Of a stretch of 64,000 nt of DNA, positions 59,998 to 64,000 are shown one piece after another. The notes beneath the pieces are model-generated. The model worked only from the letters and a program-made list of their open reading frames with translations, did no database searches and was not told the origin of the DNA. The first letter of the stretch is position 1, and the number at the start of each line of letters is the position of its first letter. Source of the stretch: Hesseltinella vesiculosa (lineage: Eukaryota > Mucoromycota > Mucoromycetes > Mucorales > Cunninghamellaceae); contig MCGT01000001.1 in assembly GCA_002104935.1 (NCBI GenBank), forward strand, positions 62,001-126,000. Direction: 5' to 3'. A program made the translations under genes and the position numbers.

Positions 59998-62900
59998 TTA
60001 AAAAGACTGGCGCAATTTGGTAAGTCTATCTTTGAGTAGGGCTGTGGGCTCACGTTCAATCGCGTTTTGCAGGGATTTTTTAAGGCCAGCTTCACAATCG
60101 TGGCTCACTATAAAAAAAAAAAAAAAAAAAAAGAGTGCGATCAGCATCTCCCTTTGCGTCACATTCCAGCACCTTGTTCTTACGTTTGCGCTGTTTGCAT
60201 AACAACTCGAACACTTCCAAAGCAGCTGTTCGGATGGCTGTGTACTTGAGATCTCCGAGGCTAAAGAGGCACGCCTCGATGATGGACGCAGAGAGGTCAG
60301 CATTAAAGGCACTGGAGCGCTCGACAAAGACCGCCATGCTTTGCAAGTTAGCTAACTGTACATTCCACACATTTCCTTTCAGGTTGGACGTCAATGCTTG
60401 GCAGAGGCGCTCGGTAAAGGACGCTGATCATTCATAAAAAGGGTCAGGCATGACAGTGTTCTTTGAAAACTCTTAAGCTTTACCTTGGCCTGGGAATATT
60501 TGGGGATGGTAACCAGCACTGAGAGCCTTGAAGCTGTTAGCCTTGACCATCAGCAGCAGAGGTTTGGCATTGTCATTTTCCTCATCATCCATAGCAGCAT
60601 CCTCGTCCATTTCACAGAGGTCCAGCAGGAAGTCTTGCACCTGGCCCTGCATGTCAATGCTCTCCCCGAACGATTCCAAGAATACAGTCAACGACAACAA
60701 TGCATGTCGTTGGTACTCTCTGTTCTTGCGTTTGGCTTCACGAATAAAGATCTACATGAGAAAAAGGTCCTACCGTGAGAGGCGCACGATAGCGGAGATT
60801 CTGCGCTTACCATGGCAATATCCGACAGGGGCGGCTGGTGGGCAGGGCTGCAGATAGGTGCCTTGGCAGATGAACAGAGCTGAGCAAACGCATCGAGGAC
60901 GTTTTCCTTTCCTTTCCATGACCGGGTGGCCAAAGTGGATACCATAACAGGCATGAGCTGATGCACATACTTTTCCATGTCCTTGCCTGCTGATTTGCAC
61001 ATGTCAGCCAGCGTCAGTGCGGCAGTTTGCTTCACCTTCCACGACGCCGAGTTCAACAATGGTTGGATGAATTGCAAAATCTCTTCGACGTGCAGCGACA
61101 CCATACTCCGTGTGCCTAGGAAAAAACAAAAAAAAAAAAAAAAAAGGGGGGGGGGTTTAGTACGGCAATTTATATTCGCCTCAGATGCTTACCTGATGTC
61201 AGGTTTTCCCAAGCAGCTGCCCATACTTTCTTAAGATCCTTGTCTGGGTCGTGTTCTCCAAAGTAAATCAGAGGTACAATTTCAGAGGCAATGCTCTTCA
61301 TGCGATCCGTAGCAAACCGAGTGATCTCCATAGAAGTCACTGCAGAAGCAGTATGACAGTCTTCATCTGCAGGAGGGAGAAAAAAAAAAAAAAAAAAGGG
61401 ACATGGTTAAATCATGACCAGCCCTTGGTCTGTCGACACTTTGCTTACCAGTTTCTTCCACATAGAGCTTCTTCAGGTGTTTGACTAGCGACAGGAGACG
61501 GTCGTAAGTTGCTAATTGACAGACATAGCCCGTGGCGGTGGCAAATGTTTTGCGGATGACAGGATTCTTGGATTTGATGGCGCCGCTCAGAGCTTTCAAA
61601 AATGTATCGGCATGCGGCTCAAATGCTGTGCGTCTATTCATGCAAAGCGTGACAATAAATCTTGCGGTTCCAGCCTATGGAAGAGAGTGAGTGGGTGCGT
61701 CACCGGCCGAATGTTTTTTCTATTTTTTTCTTACCTTGGTGGGCAACCCGGTTCCTTTTCGGACGAGATACAGCAACTTTGGTGTCAAGGCTGTCATGAC
61801 CTCTTCATCAATTTGAGCCACACAGTGCTCAATACCTTGCATCATGGGCGAGTTTTTGGCACCAGTCAAGCGGGCATTGTCCAGCTATGGTAATGATAAA
61901 ATGATATTAGTGAGCAAATCTCGCTCCTCATCCGATGCTGTTGCCATCCTCCATCGTACCTGTTCTTGTGAGATATTATACTGCTCAACATGGAAACTAA
62001 GATAATTCATGGACTGTGGTTCAAGTGCTACAAAGGTTTAAACAACAAATGAGAACATACTTTTTTTTTTCTGACTTGGGCTGACGCTCGTTGCCTTACA
62101 AGAGAGAGATTGAAGTAGAGTGTCAACAAGATCAGGAATGTATTTCTTGAGCAAGGCGGCTCCCGTTTTGCACACACGCAGCACGGCATCCAGGCTGAAT
62201 TTTTGCACATCCTCGGCATCCGAGACGATCCCCTTTTGGAGCAGGAAGGGCATGACGATATCCATGACTTTAGCACCGTCGGCCAAGGACACCACTTGGG
62301 GGTCACAATAATGCACAGTCAGCTTGGTCAATTGTTTGCAGGTTTGTGTGGCCGCTTGGCGCACCGAGCCTTTGATGTCGTCGAGCGCACGGAAGGACAT
62401 GAACCAGAGTGATTCGAGGTACTTTTCGACTTGCACCAGCGGGCGGCCTTGAACGAGATCAGTGACCGCCGCACAGCACGCTTCACGCACTCGCCACTGC
62501 CGGTTGCCGAGGCCCTTGATGACATCGTCCATGATTTCGTCAAAGTATTTGTCAGTGGTCTTTTGGTTGTCTTTGACCAGGCTCTGCCAGATAGATTTCA
62601 TGCTTTGGTTGACTTGGGGGTTGGGGTCGAACTGGTAGCGGTAGAGTTTTGGAATGAGACGGTGAAGGTAAGGTTCCATTTCCTTTTCAGCCATAGCCAT
62701 CAAGTTCTGGAAGCCAAAGGCAGCGCCGCGCCGGGAGGTCCACATGGCATTGTGGTTGGCAAGGTTCATGAACTTATAGATCAAGTCAGGTTGGTTTAGC
62801 TCTGACGCCAGAGAGCACAGCTCCTTGTAGGTGGTGATCGAATTGCCGTCCGGAGAGGAGCCCAGGGTGCCCTCATCAAACAGGATGGTGTTGTCCGACA

Positions 62901-64000
62901 CAGACTGGGCCTGGATACGCTGGCCATCGGTGAATGTGCCCACCAGCGAGTAAAGCATGTCTTCTTTAATCTTGGCATCGCCGTATTCGTACACGAGACC
63001 CAGCCCCTTGCTTGCGCATTCCTGCGTAAAGTCTAAAGAGGCACGCACATCATTAAACACAAGATCAGCATGCATTGCCTTTCTTTTGCTTTCTTACCAT
63101 CACGATCACTGAGTAAGCGGGAAAACGAGGCATGGATCACGCGGAGGTTAGACTATGTGAAAGAGAACACTCACCAGATCAACATCACATTCCTTTGTTG
63201 CATTTGCAAGGCTTACGGAAATGATGTCTTGGCCACTGCCAAATTTGAGGATGGACAACAGCCAAATACAAGAGGCCTTGCGGTACCAGGCACGGTCACT
63301 GGCAACGTACTTTTTGACAATGGTGTCGATGACGGTTTGAAAAGTCTGAGACCGCGCTGACCAATCGACAGATGATAAGGCGGAAGGCGAGAAAGTCGTG
63401 GCGGTGCTGATATCTTTGTATTTTTGAAGAGCCTGTGAATTCCAACCAAACGCAAAGGCAGACCAAGCTTCACCTCCAGCAAAGTAAAGCTCTACCTGTC
63501 GAGAATCGGCACTGGAAAAGAGGACCTCTGTGATTTGCTGCAAAACCCCGTCGTTGGTGAGTGTGATGCTGATGTTGCCCAAGGCCAATAAGGCTTGCTC
63601 TTGGAGCTTGGCATCCTTGCTCGACTTTGCAAATTCGGACAGACGGCTGATAATCTCGACTGCAGATGGCACCATGATTTGGTCAACATCACTGTTGGCA
63701 GTGGAGGGAGGCGCAGGTAAAGCGAGAAGGGTTTCTAAAGAGCAAACTCGGCCGATGTCAGCCAAAGTATGGCAGGCAGCTCCAGCCAACAACTGCTGGG
63801 CAGAGTCTCGGGCGGGATCGTCCAGGACCTGGCTCAATGCTGTCATACATTGGGCTACCACATTGTCCGAGACCGTGCGCTGACGATAATAGGTGCGACT
63901 GAGAAGGTAGCCGATGGTCAAGATGGCGCCATGTCGTCGATCCGTGTCGTCGGCTGCTAATGACTTGCTGGCCTTGTTTTGAACAATGTCGCAGTATTCG
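59998..64000 (-). CDS. ECM29: Ecm29, proteasome adaptor/scaffold (5' part outside window)
   Basis: Eleven exons are visible (64000-63217, 63152-63098, 63032-62100, 62027-61960, 61884-61735, 61674-61449, 61366-61193, 61115-60811, 60751-60484, 60423-60184, 60107-59998), giving 1104 codons in one frame. HEAT-repeat blocks match Ecm29: FTQECASKGLGLVYEYGD, TYKELCSLASELNQPDLIYK, FMNLANHNAMWTSRRGAAFG, LYRYQFDPNPQVNQSMKSIW and NSPMMQGIEHC. The protein binds the 26S proteasome and helps quality control and localisation under stress. The N-terminal several hundred residues lie beyond the right edge. One splice choice needed care: a 22-nt intron at 63174-63153 also looks open, but a GTAAGC donor at 63216 gives a normal 64-nt intron and a better match. 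All introns used are GT-AG. Confidence 0.94.

Noticed and set aside
63153..63174. 22-nt intron in ECM29
   Set aside because: Too short for a fungal intron; the GTAAGC donor at 63216 gives a 64-nt intron and a better family match.

Overview
The window is nuclear DNA of a filamentous fungus, most likely an early-diverging (Mucoromycota-type) species. This rests on densely packed genes cut by many roughly 50-70 nt GT-AG introns (a few GC-AG), intron 3' ends built from very long T runs, and a gene set typical of that group: a CSL/RBPJ factor, a receiver-domain phosphodiesterase, a GT10 fucosyltransferase, Tc1 elements and Fanzor elements. I rebuilt exon structures by hand from splice signals, reading frame and remembered family sequences. 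For each complete gene model except the VPS41 and ECM29 window-edge fragments the summed exon lengths are a multiple of three, and both edge fragments also stay in frame.

Layout. 1-672: 3' end of VPS41 (+). 1286-2914: FAD amine oxidase (+). 3833-5043: dienelactone-hydrolase-like protein (-) with a 4-nt exon. 5442-7259: CTU2, tRNA thiolation (+). 7589-8939: intact Tc1/mariner element. 9058-10621: unknown 415-aa protein (+). 11113-15170: Fanzor element, copy 1. 15241-16920: about 4.7 tandem units of 362 bp, then an orphan exon-like stretch. 18178-23920: UFD4/TRIP12 HECT ligase (+). 24120-25054: KduD-like SDR (-). 25374-27639: mitochondrial Hsp70 (-), divergent from a SERP1/RAMP4 gene (27938-28315). 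28747-29875: Rho GTPase (+). 30385-32147: L-2-hydroxyglutarate dehydrogenase (-). 32979-33948: PBDC1/YPL225W (-). 34382-36040: GT10 fucosyltransferase (-). 37705-39725: Gad8/Ypk1-type AGC kinase (+). 39819-40245: small CxxC protein (-). 41270-42067: unknown (+). 42271-43272: short CM1-motif protein (+). 43964-46804: cAMP phosphodiesterase with receiver domain and CaaX end (+). 47541-51043: CSL transcription factor (-). 51747-52344: BLOC1S1 (-). 52375-56408: Fanzor element, copy 2, broken. 56716-59420: RasGEF protein (+). 59998 to the right edge: ECM29 (-), 5' part outside the window.

The most notable system is the pair of 4-kb, transposase-free Fanzor elements (eukaryotic relatives of TnpB, an RNA-guided nuclease). 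Copy 1 encodes an apparently intact 989-aa protein over seven exons, with an N-terminal CCHC zinc knuckle, an acidic linker, the three RuvC acidic residues (D693, E889, D937) and the zinc ribbon between the last two. Copy 2 is nearly identical but carries a 56-bp frameshifting deletion and a nonsense codon just after the RuvC-I motif. It sits about 30 bp upstream of the BLOC1S1 start codon, in the same orientation. Both copies end in short inverted repeats that, read outward, resemble 3' splice sites, and one end is preceded by a perfect TACTAAC box.

Most other genes are conserved housekeeping genes: vesicle traffic (VPS41, BLOC1S1), proteostasis (UFD4, Hsp70, SERP1, PBDC1, ECM29) and signalling (Rho, RasGEF, Gad8, PDE). 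They do not form a functional cluster.
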